This document shows positions 44,751 through 52,950 of a stretch of 64,000 bases of DNA, in pieces. The position numbers and the translations under genes are program-made. This stretch comes from TMED109 sp002684605 (GTDB lineage: Bacteria; Pseudomonadota; Alphaproteobacteria; TMED109): the NCBI GenBank assembly GCA_913046335.1, contig CAJWSU010000002.1:62001-126000 (forward strand), given 5' to 3'. The notes beneath the pieces are model-generated. The model did no database searches and was not told where the DNA came from. It saw only the letters and a list, made by a program, of their open reading frames with translations. Within the stretch, counting starts at the first letter, position 1; every line of letters starts with the position of its first letter.

Positions 44751-45392
44751 TTAAAAATTACCTTTTATATAAGTTTTGGGATATGTTTTATTAATCCATT
44801 CATTTACTTTAGCGTGACTTTCAGTTGATAGGCAAATTTTAGAAATATTTTTATAACTTTTTAAAATATCTGATGGTATGCCATCTAAATTACCACTTAT
44901 AAGCCATCCTATCATACGCCAAATAGCAATATCTGCGATTGAAAACTTATCGTTAACTAAATAATTATTTTGTGATTGAATACTATTATTTAAAATAGAT
45001 AATTTGCGCTTTAGGCTTTCTATAAAAATATCATTTCTATCTTCTGCTTTTGTTTTTGATGCCATTTCAGTTATATCTGTTGCAATATCAATATATTGAT
45101 CAATTAATGCTGCTTCTATGTTATTATTTTCAGGATATAAATTAGCTAATTTTCCACAGAATCGACTAATTCCTCCAGTTTGTGCTATAGAGATTTTGTC
45201 TACAATTAAACAAGGTAGTTGATGAAATGGAATTTTTATTCCATTATCTAAATTACCATTGCTTTTAACTCTTTGAAACTCATCACTTGTAATTCTTAAG
45301 TCTTCAAATTCTATCTTACCAATGTAAAGAGATAATCTTGCTATTTCTGCACGCCAAAAAGGGAAGTCAAAATATATAAGTGATATTTTCAT
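44751..45392 (-). CDS. Glutathione S-transferase-like protein
   Basis: Soluble thioredoxin-fold plus all-helical protein of the GST superfamily (213 residues). The N-terminal domain reads MKISLIYFDFPFWRAEIARL, with an aromatic-rich start like the sigma/Nu-type 'YFxxxGRAE' GSTs. The cis-Pro/glutathione motif is HQLPCLIVDKISIAQTGGISRF, where the usual SxAI is replaced by AQTGGI. The helical domain contains YLVNDKFSIADIAIWRMIGW. Activity and substrate are unknown. It is isolated on the - strand between tRNA-Asp and pdxA. Confidence 0.82.
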   Translation of the reverse strand: MKISLIYFDFPFWRAEIARLSLYIGKIEFEDLRITSDEFQRVKSNGNLDNGIKIPFHQLPCLIVDKISIAQTGGISRFCGKLANLYPENNNIEAALIDQYIDIATDITEMASKTKAEDRNDIFIESLKRKLSILNNSIQSQNNYLVNDKFSIADIAIWRMIGWLISGNLDGIPSDILKSYKNISKICLSTESHAKVNEWINKTYPKTYIKGNF

Positions 45393-45433
45393 TATAGCTC
45401 CAATTAAGTTAAATAATAATTATAATATTTCTA

Positions 45434-46417
45434 TTAATATATATATTCGGAAGCTTTTTTTAAAGCTTCTATTATATTTCTTTCGTCAGCAATTCCCTTA
45501 CCAGCAATATCAAAAGCAGTACCATGATCTACAGAAGTCCGAATAACAGGTAGACCTACAGTAACATTAACTCCATTTTCTATACCCATTACTTTGACTG
45601 GACCGTGTCCTTGATCATGATACATAGCCACTACTAAGTCAAAATCTCCCCTTGCAGCAAGATAGAATAATGTATCTGCTGCCAATGGGCCTTTGATTTC
45701 CCATTTTAATTCCAATGCCTTCTCTATAGCAGGAATAATTTTTTCTTTTTCTTCTCCATAGCCAAATATTCCTTCTTCTCCAGCGTGTGGGTTTATAGCA
45801 CACACTCCTATTTTAGGTTCTCTGCCAAGACTTTTGTATAATATTTTTCTTCCTCGTTCTATCGTCCTAAAAACTAAATTAGGTTCAATTTTACTAATTG
45901 CGTCTAAAAGCCCCATATGAGTAGTAACATGAATTACATTTAATTTCGGTGTAGCTAACATTAAAGACACTTCTTTTGTATTTGTTAATTTAGCAAGTAA
46001 TTCAGTATGACCTGGATATTTATGTCCTGCCATATGTAAAGCTTTTTTACTTATAGGAGCCGTACAAATAGCATTAATTTTATTATTTAATGCTAAAGTA
46101 ACCGCTGTTTCTATATATTTATATGCAGACTCACCACTAGTTTTTGAGTTTGAACCATAGGGCATATTTGTGGGTAATTCTCCTATATCCATGCAATTTA
46201 TAACATTATTATTAACTATATCATCTGTAGATTTGCATTTATTTATCTTAATATCTTTATTTAGTATTTTTGACGCTTCTATAAGCCTTTTTGAATTTCC
46301 TATGACTAATAAGGAGCAATTTAAAAAAGATGTATCATGATTATAGCTTCCAATTATTATTTCTGGGCCAATTCCAGAAGGGTCACCCATAGTAATGCCT
46401 ATAATTGGTAAAGTCAT
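45434..46417 (-). CDS. pdxA: 4-hydroxythreonine-4-phosphate dehydrogenase
   Basis: NAD- and metal-dependent enzyme of the DXP-dependent vitamin B6 pathway, producing the precursor that PdxJ uses. The start GITMGDPSGIGPEI is diagnostic. The three metal-binding histidines are His167 (VTTHMGL), His211 (INPHAGE) and His267 (MYHDQGHGP region). The 327-residue length is normal. A PdxA2-type paralogue (terephthalate or D-threonate catabolism) is possible, but no such partners are nearby. The usual surA and ksgA partners are also absent. The gene is divergent from a small exported protein across a 195-base region. Confidence 0.93.
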   Translation of the reverse strand: MTLPIIGITMGDPSGIGPEIIIGSYNHDTSFLNCSLLVIGNSKRLIEASKILNKDIKINKCKSTDDIVNNNVINCMDIGELPTNMPYGSNSKTSGESAYKYIETAVTLALNNKINAICTAPISKKALHMAGHKYPGHTELLAKLTNTKEVSLMLATPKLNVIHVTTHMGLLDAISKIEPNLVFRTIERGRKILYKSLGREPKIGVCAINPHAGEEGIFGYGEEKEKIIPAIEKALELKWEIKGPLAADTLFYLAARGDFDLVVAMYHDQGHGPVKVMGIENGVNVTVGLPVIRTSVDHGTAFDIAGKGIADERNIIEALKKASEYIY

Positions 46418-46533
46418 AAATTTTCCATTAAATAAAAAAAGTAACTAAATTATACTCTAAAGTTAATATACTTCATATCCTCACATTTAGTTTACATTTA
46501 ATAAACTATTATTTATAAGAATTATATAGGATC

Positions 46534-46570
46534 ATTAAAATATTTAGATCAATAATTTAAATATTTTAAT
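46534..46570. repeat. 13-bp AT-only inverted repeat upstream of small exported protein
   Basis: ATTAAAATATTTA (46534-46546) and TAAATATTTTAAT (46558-46570) are exact reverse complements around an 11-base centre. It lies 43 bases before the ATG of the 58-residue protein and within the pdxA divergent region, so it could be an operator or a weak RNA hairpin. Confidence 0.6.
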
Positions 46571-46612
46571 TAAGTTTAGGATAGATTTTTTTATATATTT
46601 TAGGAGTTGAAT

Positions 46613-46789
46613 ATGAAATTATTTAAGTTTATTATTTTTTTAAGTTTTTGTTTTAATATATACTCTGCCCACGCAGGTATAACAGGTACACCAACTCCAA
46701 AATCTGCAAAAACTGTTGATGCGGATAGTCAAAAAAATAAAGATGCAACTAATAAAAAAGATAAAACTAAATCTGACGATAAGCACTAA
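46613..46789 (+). CDS. Small exported Lys/Asp-rich protein
   Basis: A 58-residue protein with a textbook signal peptide: basic start, hydrophobic core FKFIIFLSFCFNIYS, and cleavage expected after AHA. The mature part of about 37 residues is highly charged and has low complexity (Lys, Asp, Thr, Ser, Asn). AGGAG at 46602-46606 lies 6 bases before ATG 46613 and decides the start over an upstream TTG. I do not recognise a family. Similar short secreted Lys-rich peptides occur in small-genome alphaproteobacteria without known function. It stands alone between pdxA and the threonine dehydratase gene. Confidence 0.65.
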   Translation: MKLFKFIIFLSFCFNIYSAHAGITGTPTPKSAKTVDADSQKNKDATNKKDKTKSDDKH

Positions 46790-46888
46790 TTATTATTACT
46801 TTATAAACCCACATTTTTCTATTTTATAAAAAATTTATACTTGTTTATTTATTAGTTTTCATATTTATTAATTTTAAGGGTAATTAAT

Positions 46889-48100
46889 ATGACTATTAGC
46901 CATCTAGATATTATTAAAGCTAATTCAGTAATAAATAAATATATAATTAATACGGAAACATCTTATTCTCATTCTTTATCTGAGCTAACTGACTGTCATA
47001 CAATTGTAAAGTATGAAAATAAGCAACATACAGGATCTTTTAAAATTAGAGGCGCATTAAATAAAATGTTATCTCTCAATAGTAAAGAAAAGGATAGTGG
47101 TGTCGTTGCAATGTCAGCTGGAAATCATTCCCAAGGTGTTGCATATAGCGCAAAATTAATGGGAATTAAATCTACTATAGTTATGCCTGATAATACACCT
47201 TTTGCTAAGATTAGAAAAACTACTGATTTAGGAGCTGAAGTTATTATCCATGGGAATACTTTAATAGAGGCTGAAGCATTTGTAGATAGTCTAGTAGAAA
47301 CGCGTAGTTTAACAAAAATACATCCTTATAACGATGCGCAAATTATTTCTGGTCAAGGAACCTTAGTACTAGAAATGCTTGAAAAGCATAAAGATTTAGA
47401 TTTTTTACTTGTTCCAGTTGGTGGAGGAGGACTAATTGCTGGAACCTCTATAATGGCAAAACACCTTAATAAAAATATTAAAGTTATAGGAGTGCAAACT
47501 GAGCTTTATCCATCTCTTCATAACATATTTAATAAAGGTAAAAATAAGTGCCAAGGAACTACACTTGCTGAAGGTATAGCAGTCCAGAATATTGGAAGTA
47601 TCCCGTTATCAATAATTAAAAATAATGTTGATGATGTAATTTTAGTTACTGAAAAATATATTGAAGAAGGTGTATCCAGATTTTTATTAAACGATAAAAC
47701 AGTTGCTGAGGGAGCTGGTGCGATTGGATTAGCTGCTTTGTTACAATATAAAGAGAAATTTAAAAGTAAGAAAGTAGGAATTTTATTATGTGGAGGTAAT
47801 ATAGATTCTAGAGTTCTATCTTCTGTTTTAATGAGAGATTTAGTTAGAAAAGGTCAAATAATTACTTTGTCTATAGCTATGGCAGATAAGCCAGGACAAT
47901 TAGGTATTATATCTAAGCTATGTTCAAAGGAAAAAGTAAATATACTTGGAGTAGAGCATAGTAGGTTTACATTAGACTTATCAGTTAGTGCAGCAAGACT
48001 TGAAATTACTTTAGAAACTAGAAATAATGATCATGCTGAAAGTATTATAAAAAAAATAGAATTGTTAGGTTTTTCTGTCATTGTGAAAAATGTAAAATAA
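46889..48100 (+). CDS. Threonine dehydratase with C-terminal ACT domain
   Basis: PLP-dependent deaminase converting threonine to 2-oxobutyrate and ammonia (first step to isoleucine). The PLP lysine is Lys52 in HTGSFKIRGA. SAGNHSQGVAYS is the substrate loop, and VPVGGGGLIAGTS the phosphate-binding glycine loop. A short ACT domain follows from about residue 325 (SIAMADKPGQLGIISKL). At 403 residues it is the short form with one ACT domain, as in many alphaproteobacterial IlvA/TdcB-like enzymes, rather than the 514-residue E. coli IlvA. AAGGG precedes the ATG. A 2-hydroxyacid oxidase gene follows after 16 bases. Confidence 0.92.
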   Translation: MTISHLDIIKANSVINKYIINTETSYSHSLSELTDCHTIVKYENKQHTGSFKIRGALNKMLSLNSKEKDSGVVAMSAGNHSQGVAYSAKLMGIKSTIVMPDNTPFAKIRKTTDLGAEVIIHGNTLIEAEAFVDSLVETRSLTKIHPYNDAQIISGQGTLVLEMLEKHKDLDFLLVPVGGGGLIAGTSIMAKHLNKNIKVIGVQTELYPSLHNIFNKGKNKCQGTTLAEGIAVQNIGSIPLSIIKNNVDDVILVTEKYIEEGVSRFLLNDKTVAEGAGAIGLAALLQYKEKFKSKKVGILLCGGNIDSRVLSSVLMRDLVRKGQIITLSIAMADKPGQLGIISKLCSKEKVNILGVEHSRFTLDLSVSAARLEITLETRNNDHAESIIKKIELLGFSVIVKNVK

Positions 48101-48116
48101 ATAGATGGAGTAATAT

Positions 48117-49292
48117 ATGGCAACTCTTGCAGATAAATATCCAAGAATCTCTGATATGAAAGCGAAGGCTATTAAAAGGATGCCTCACTTCGCAGCAGAA
48201 TATTTATTATCTGGAACAGGTTATGATAGAGCAATGGATCTTAACCAAGAAGTTCTTAAAAATATATTTCTAACTCCAAGATATTTAAAAGGAACAGTAG
48301 AGGCAAACTTACAAACAAAACTATTTAATAGAGTATATAGTGCGCCTTTTGGAATAGCTCCTATTGGTATGACCAGCTTGATTTGGCCTGGTGCAGAATT
48401 TGATCTTGCAAAATTAGCTACTAATAAAAACATTCCATATACATTATCTACTGTAGCATGCGCTTCCATAGAAAAAGTCGCTCCACATCTGGAGGGTAGG
48501 GGTTGGTTTCAATTGTATCCGCCAAAAGATAAAAATATAAGAGATGACTTATTAAAAAGAGCCTCTGATAATGGCTATGAAGTTTTAGTTATTACTTCTG
48601 ATATTCCAGCTTCAAGTAGACGTGAAAGGTTAAGAATGGCTGGCGTTTCAGTGCCTCCAAAAATTAATTTTAGAACAATATTTCAGGCATCTATCTCTCC
48701 ATCATGGTCCATAGGCGTTTTAAAGCATGGAATGCCTAAATTTGGAACAATGAATAAGTATCAAAATAGTCAAGGAAACAAAAAGATACAAAAGGGCTAT
48801 GCAGGGAGTCAGATGGACAGGTATTTAGATTGGAAATATTTAGAAGAATTAAGAAATCTTTGGAAAGGACCAATTGTATTAAAAGGGCTGATGGATAGTA
48901 GGGATGCTTTAAAGGCTAAAGATTATGTTGATGCAATATATTTATCTAACCATGGTGGAAGACAATTAGATTTAGCACCTAGCCCAATGCAAGTACTTCC
49001 CGAAATAAGAAAAGAGTTAGGAAATAATTACCCTATAATAATTGATAGCGGCTTTTATTCTGGTCAGGATGTTATTAAAGGATTAATGTTAGGTGCTGAC
49101 TTTGTAATGGTGGGCAGGCCATTTATGATTGGAATTGCGGCATTAGGAAGTAAAGGAGCAGAACATACACATTATATAATAAAAGATGAGATTGAAAATA
49201 TAATGGAACAAGTTTGTGCTAAAAATATTAAAGAATTAAAAAACCAAAAAGTAAGTACAAGCAAAGACTTTTATTTAAAGTCTATAGATTGA
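48117..49292 (+). CDS. FMN-dependent 2-hydroxyacid dehydrogenase (LldD-like)
   Basis: TIM-barrel flavoenzyme that oxidises an L-2-hydroxy acid such as lactate or glycolate to the 2-oxo acid. FMN-side PFGIAPIGMTSLIWPGAE (about residues 77-94) and GPIVLKGLMD with the flavin lysine (about 256) are present. The catalytic His279 lies in SNHGGRQLD, and GADFVMVGRPF binds the FMN phosphate. At 391 residues it has the length of LldD. It could deliver electrons to quinone or oxygen. It is flanked by threonine dehydratase and a TakP-like 2-oxoacid-binding protein gene, a neighbourhood of 2-oxo and 2-hydroxy acid metabolism. Confidence 0.9.
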   Translation: MATLADKYPRISDMKAKAIKRMPHFAAEYLLSGTGYDRAMDLNQEVLKNIFLTPRYLKGTVEANLQTKLFNRVYSAPFGIAPIGMTSLIWPGAEFDLAKLATNKNIPYTLSTVACASIEKVAPHLEGRGWFQLYPPKDKNIRDDLLKRASDNGYEVLVITSDIPASSRRERLRMAGVSVPPKINFRTIFQASISPSWSIGVLKHGMPKFGTMNKYQNSQGNKKIQKGYAGSQMDRYLDWKYLEELRNLWKGPIVLKGLMDSRDALKAKDYVDAIYLSNHGGRQLDLAPSPMQVLPEIRKELGNNYPIIIDSGFYSGQDVIKGLMLGADFVMVGRPFMIGIAALGSKGAEHTHYIIKDEIENIMEQVCAKNIKELKNQKVSTSKDFYLKSID

Positions 49293-49320
49293 TAAGTATA
49301 TTAATAAGGTCAAATTTTAA

Positions 49321-50415
49321 ATGAAAAGAAGAAATTTTCTTAAAAAAAGTATTGGTATGGGAACAGTTGCAGCAGCCTCCACTTTATCTGCACCAGCAAT
49401 TTCTAAAGGAATAATAAAATGGAAAATGGTAACTTGTTGGCCAAAAAACTTTCCTGCATTAGGAACAGGAGTTCAAAGAATTGCAGATTCAATATATGCA
49501 ATGTCAGATGGTAGACTTGAAATTAAAGTTTATGGAGCAGGAGAATTAGTACCTGCATTTGAGGTATTTGATGCGGTTAGAGAGGGCATTGCAGAAATGG
49601 GACATGATGCTCCATATTATTGGATTGCTAAGCATTCTGCTATGCCTTTCTTTACGACAATTCCAGGAGGTTTGACAGCTCAAGAGCATGCTTCATGGCT
49701 ATATTTTGGAGGAGGACAAGCATTATGGGATGAGCTTTATTCACAATTTGGCTTAAAAGCTTTTCTTGCAGGTACTGGTGGGTCCAATGTTGGTGGATGG
49801 TTTAGAAAAGAAATAAAAAGTCTTAAAGACTTACAAGGACTTAGAATGAGGATGCCCGGTCTTGGAGGAGAAATATTATCTAGGATAGGAGCGATACCAG
49901 TTAATCTACCAGGAGGTGAGTTATTAGTAGCTTTACAGTCTGGTGCTTTAGATGCGGTAGAGTGGATTGCACCATATAATGATTTAGCGTTTGGTTTTCA
50001 TAAAATTGCTAAATATTATTATGCTCCTGGTATACAAGAGCCTGGAAGTGCATTAGGTTTAACTGTTAATCTTGATGCTTATAATAATTTACCAAATGAT
50101 TTACAGAATATTATAAAATATGCAGCTGGCGACGAAGCTTTCAGAATGTTATCAGAAATGACAGCAGGAAATGCATTTGCATTAGATGTATTACTTAATA
50201 AACATAAAGTTATGTTAAGAAATTTTCCTATAGATGTTACTGATGCAATGTTTTCTGCAGCCTTAGATATAGTAAAAGAAAAAGCAGAAGAAGATCCTTT
50301 TACGAATAAAGTATATAAGAATTGGTCAGACTATAGATCTAAAGTTACTAAATTATCTCCTTTAACTGAGCTTGGCTATATGAAGCTTAGAAATAACTTT
50401 GAAGAAAAAATATAG
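49321..50415 (+). CDS. TRAP-type solute receptor, TakP/DctP-like, Tat signal
   Basis: Periplasmic binding protein of the DctP family. The N-terminus carries a twin-arginine signal (RR at 3-4, then NFLKKS and a hydrophobic stretch ending SAPAISKG), so it is exported folded. WKMVTCWPKNFPALGTG, WIAKHSAMPFFTTIPGG and the ligand Arg in GGWFRKEI, plus DAVEWIAPYND, match the TakP branch. TakP binds 2-oxo acids such as pyruvate via a metal ion. It has 364 residues. No dctQM genes adjoin it, so its permease must be elsewhere, or the protein serves as an unpaired receptor. The gene lies 28 bases after the 2-hydroxyacid oxidase. Confidence 0.9.
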   Translation: MKRRNFLKKSIGMGTVAAASTLSAPAISKGIIKWKMVTCWPKNFPALGTGVQRIADSIYAMSDGRLEIKVYGAGELVPAFEVFDAVREGIAEMGHDAPYYWIAKHSAMPFFTTIPGGLTAQEHASWLYFGGGQALWDELYSQFGLKAFLAGTGGSNVGGWFRKEIKSLKDLQGLRMRMPGLGGEILSRIGAIPVNLPGGELLVALQSGALDAVEWIAPYNDLAFGFHKIAKYYYAPGIQEPGSALGLTVNLDAYNNLPNDLQNIIKYAAGDEAFRMLSEMTAGNAFALDVLLNKHKVMLRNFPIDVTDAMFSAALDIVKEKAEEDPFTNKVYKNWSDYRSKVTKLSPLTELGYMKLRNNFEEKI

Positions 50416-50427
50416 AAATAATTTAAA

Positions 50428-51273
50428 ATGAATTCTAACGAAAAACAAAAAGAATATTGGACTAATTCAGCAGGTAATTTATGGGTCAAGGATAAATCTG
50501 AAAAAGATAATATGCTAGAACCTTTGGGAAATTATGCATTATCTAAGTTTAATATTATAGAAGGTTTGAATGTACTTGATATTGGCTGCGGTACAGGAAA
50601 GACAACTACGCAAATAGCTAAAGAAATTGGAAGTAGCGGGTATGTTTCGGGTTTAGACATTTCTGAAACTATGATAAATGAAGCAAGAAAATATTCTGAT
50701 AAGGATAAAATAAGTAATATTAATTTTTTAGTTAAGGATGTTCAAAATGAAAAATTAAAAAAGTTAGAATATGACGCAGCTTTTTCACGTTTTGGAGTAA
50801 TGTTTTTTAGTGATCCTATTATGGCATTTAAAAATATATATAGTAGTTTAAAAAGTGATGGGTTATTAACTTTTATTTGTTGGCAGGATCAGAAAGAAAA
50901 TCCTTGGTATAATTCTGGCTTAGAAATAGTTAAGAAGTATGTAGATATTCCTACACCAGAAAAAAATAGTCCAGGTCCTTTTGCATATGCTGATAAAACT
51001 TATATTGGAAATATATTAATTGAGGCTGGATACAAAGATATTGAATTTTATAATTTTGAAAAAGATATACAGCTATTTAAAAATTTTACTTTAGAACAGG
51101 CTATAAGTGCTTATCTGGAATCTACGCCAATATTTAAAAAAGATGTATCTCTACTAAGTTCAAAAAACAAAAAAAATATATTTTTAGACATAAAAGAAAC
51201 CTGGGTTCCTTTTTATAAGGATAACTATCTAATATTTCCTAGCAAGACTTGGGTAGTATGTTGTAAAAAATAA
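50428..51273 (+). CDS. Class I SAM-dependent methyltransferase
   Basis: Soluble Rossmann-fold methyltransferase. Motif I is VLDIGCGTGKTT (residues 49-60), the acidic SAM ribose ligand is in VSGLDISETM, and FSRFGVMFFSDPIMAFKNI is motif IV/post-IV, as in UbiE/Coq5-like and small-molecule methyltransferases. It has 281 residues with a C-terminal substrate domain. The product is unknown. It begins 12 bases after the TakP-like gene and could be co-transcribed, although no functional link is apparent. It converges with a GST gene, with 6 bases between stops. Confidence 0.88.
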   Translation: MNSNEKQKEYWTNSAGNLWVKDKSEKDNMLEPLGNYALSKFNIIEGLNVLDIGCGTGKTTTQIAKEIGSSGYVSGLDISETMINEARKYSDKDKISNINFLVKDVQNEKLKKLEYDAAFSRFGVMFFSDPIMAFKNIYSSLKSDGLLTFICWQDQKENPWYNSGLEIVKKYVDIPTPEKNSPGPFAYADKTYIGNILIEAGYKDIEFYNFEKDIQLFKNFTLEQAISAYLESTPIFKKDVSLLSSKNKKNIFLDIKETWVPFYKDNYLIFPSKTWVVCCKK

Positions 51274-51279
51274 TAAATT

Positions 51280-51918
51280 TTAGCCTTCAAAAACTTTTGC
51301 ACTATCTCTTTTACCTATCATTTCTTTCCATCTTAATAAGTATTTATGATTATCATTAGGAATTACTTTTACCCAACTAGCAAAATCTAAGAAAACATAT
51401 AAATTGATATCAGCCATTGAAAAATTATTACCTGCAACATATTCAGCTTGATTCAATCTTTCATTTATATCATCCAAAAATCTATTGCCTAACATGATTC
51501 CTCTGCTTGCTAATTCAGGTATCTGTTTTGTAGCTCTTGGATCTGCAACAGCTCTATCTATAAATGCCTCAGAAGAATTTCTTAAGCATTCTCCGATAGG
51601 GTTCATTCCTTCAATTTCAACTTTTCTATTCCACATCTCTACTAAGCCTTTTTCTTCAGGTGTTTCCCCGAAAATATATGGTTCCGGTTGCATTGCATCA
51701 AAATATCTACATATAGCCATACTTTCTGATATTACTGTTCCATTATCTAGTTCAAGAGCTGGAACACCACTTTTTGGATTTATAGATAAAAAATTACTTT
51801 CTCTATTTTCTCCTGCGCGGACATTTACTTGAACATATTCAACATCAATTTTCTTTTCTACTAAAAACATTTGAACTCTTCTTGGGTTAGGAGCTCTTTT
51901 AAATTCGTATAACTTCAT
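51280..51918 (-). CDS. Glutathione S-transferase
   Basis: GST-superfamily protein of 212 residues. N-terminal thioredoxin-like domain: KLYEFKRAPNPRRVQMFL, then KSGVPALELDNGTVISESMAICRY, where GVPAL holds the cis-Pro and ESMAI the glutathione gamma-glutamyl contact. The helical domain includes YVAGNNFSMADINLYVFLDF. This one keeps the canonical ESxAI motif, unlike the GST at 44751. The arrangement FKRAPNPRRV resembles the short bacterial group that uses Ser/Cys or Asn near the thiol; the reaction is not predictable. Confidence 0.88.
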   Translation of the reverse strand: MKLYEFKRAPNPRRVQMFLVEKKIDVEYVQVNVRAGENRESNFLSINPKSGVPALELDNGTVISESMAICRYFDAMQPEPYIFGETPEEKGLVEMWNRKVEIEGMNPIGECLRNSSEAFIDRAVADPRATKQIPELASRGIMLGNRFLDDINERLNQAEYVAGNNFSMADINLYVFLDFASWVKVIPNDNHKYLLRWKEMIGKRDSAKVFEG

Positions 51919-52066
51919 TTTTATTTCCTTATATTTTATATAATAACTTATATCATTTTTTTTTTTAACAGTAATTTAAAATTTTAAAATACATACTGTA
52001 TTTAAGTATTGACTTTAGATATTTTCTATAGTGAAATTATTTTTTAACTAAATAAAGGATACAAAA

Positions 52067-52558
52067 ATGAAGATTATTAAAAAAATACTTTTAGTTTCGG
52101 TTTTATCAATATTTTTTATTGGTCCATCATTTGCTACAGATAAAGCAGTAGGATATTTTGGATGGCACGCATATGGTAAATATATACAAATGGGTGAGAA
52201 AATGGGATTTTGGAGAGGTGAGTTTAGTGGCAGTTTTGATAGTGATGATGGAGAAGGGGGGCTTTTTCATAAAGCTTCAATGAGATGTCCTGGATCTAAT
52301 ACAATGAATTTTGAAACAGGTACTACTTCAGCACAAGGGGTATGCTTAATTAAGGATATGGATGGTGACGAAGCATACGTTACTTGGGTTGTAAAAGGAA
52401 AATTAGGACAAGCAAACCCTGGTAGCTTTACATATTCTGGAGGTACAGGAAAATATGAAGGCATGTCTGGAGATGGTGGAACTCTTATTGGACATATTGT
52501 AACCAACTGGACTGATGGTGATGCAAGTGGTTACGCATTATGGAATAGAATGAAATAA
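52067..52558 (+). CDS. Exported protein of unknown function, probable beta-barrel fold
   Basis: A 163-residue protein with a signal peptide (residues 1-23, ending PSFATDK). The mature part is rich in Gly, Thr, Trp and Tyr with alternating hydrophobic residues: GFWRGEFSGSFDSDD, MRCPGSNTMNF, SFTYSGGTGKYEGMSGDGG. It contains one Cys pair (in MRCPG and AQGVCLI) that could form a disulfide. The SGGTGKYEGMSGxG pattern is like that of small periplasmic/secreted lipocalin- or allene-oxide-cyclase-like barrels, but I do not identify a specific family. A strong hairpin follows the stop. Confidence 0.7.
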   Translation: MKIIKKILLVSVLSIFFIGPSFATDKAVGYFGWHAYGKYIQMGEKMGFWRGEFSGSFDSDDGEGGLFHKASMRCPGSNTMNFETGTTSAQGVCLIKDMDGDEAYVTWVVKGKLGQANPGSFTYSGGTGKYEGMSGDGGTLIGHIVTNWTDGDASGYALWNRMK

Positions 52559-52566
52559 TAACAATT

Positions 52567-52600
52567 ATAACGAGAGTAATTTGTTACTCTCGTTATATTT
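52567..52600 (+). terminator. Perfect 13-bp hairpin after exported protein gene
   Basis: ATAACGAGAGTAA (52567-52579) and TTACTCTCGTTAT (52584-52596) pair perfectly around a TTTG loop, 8 bases after the stop. The downstream T-run is interrupted (ATTTATTT), so it may terminate partially or protect the 3' end while letting some transcripts reach the GYD gene. Confidence 0.7.
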
Positions 52601-52619
52601 ATTTAAAGGATAAGTATTT

Positions 52620-52949
52620 ATGATTACGATGTGTTTGAAGATTAAATATACTCAAGAGGCAATGAAAACTATTTTTAGTACAGGAGATAACAGAAAAGCT
52701 GCAATTAGTGCTTTAGCAAAACAAGCTGGCGGGAAGCTAATTTCATTCTATGGAATGCAAGGACAATATTACCATATGATGATAATTGTAGAAATGCCTA
52801 GTATGGCAAATTGGATGGCAATGTTTATTAAAGGTACGAGCGGGGGAGCAATTGCAGAGTATAAATCTATACAATTATTAGACCCTGAAATAATTGAAGA
52901 GTCATCTACTATACTTAAAGATTTAGATTACTCTCCACCTGGTGCATAA
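52620..52949 (+). CDS. GYD-domain protein
   Basis: A 109-residue soluble protein with the pattern of the GYD family (ferredoxin-like dimeric alpha/beta-barrel relatives). It starts MCLKIKYTQEAMKTIF, continues with KAAISALAKQAGGKLISFYGMQGQYYHMMIIVEMPSMANW, quoted here as two short motifs: AAISALAKQAGGKLISFY and GQYYHMMIIVEMP. The G-Q-Y tripeptide stands where most members have G-x-Y-D. No biochemical function is established for this family. It may be read from the exported-protein promoter through the hairpin at 52567. It converges on the acyl-CoA dehydrogenase with 1 base between stops. Confidence 0.8.
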   Translation: MITMCLKIKYTQEAMKTIFSTGDNRKAAISALAKQAGGKLISFYGMQGQYYHMMIIVEMPSMANWMAMFIKGTSGGAIAEYKSIQLLDPEIIEESSTILKDLDYSPPGA

Positions 52950-52950
52950 T

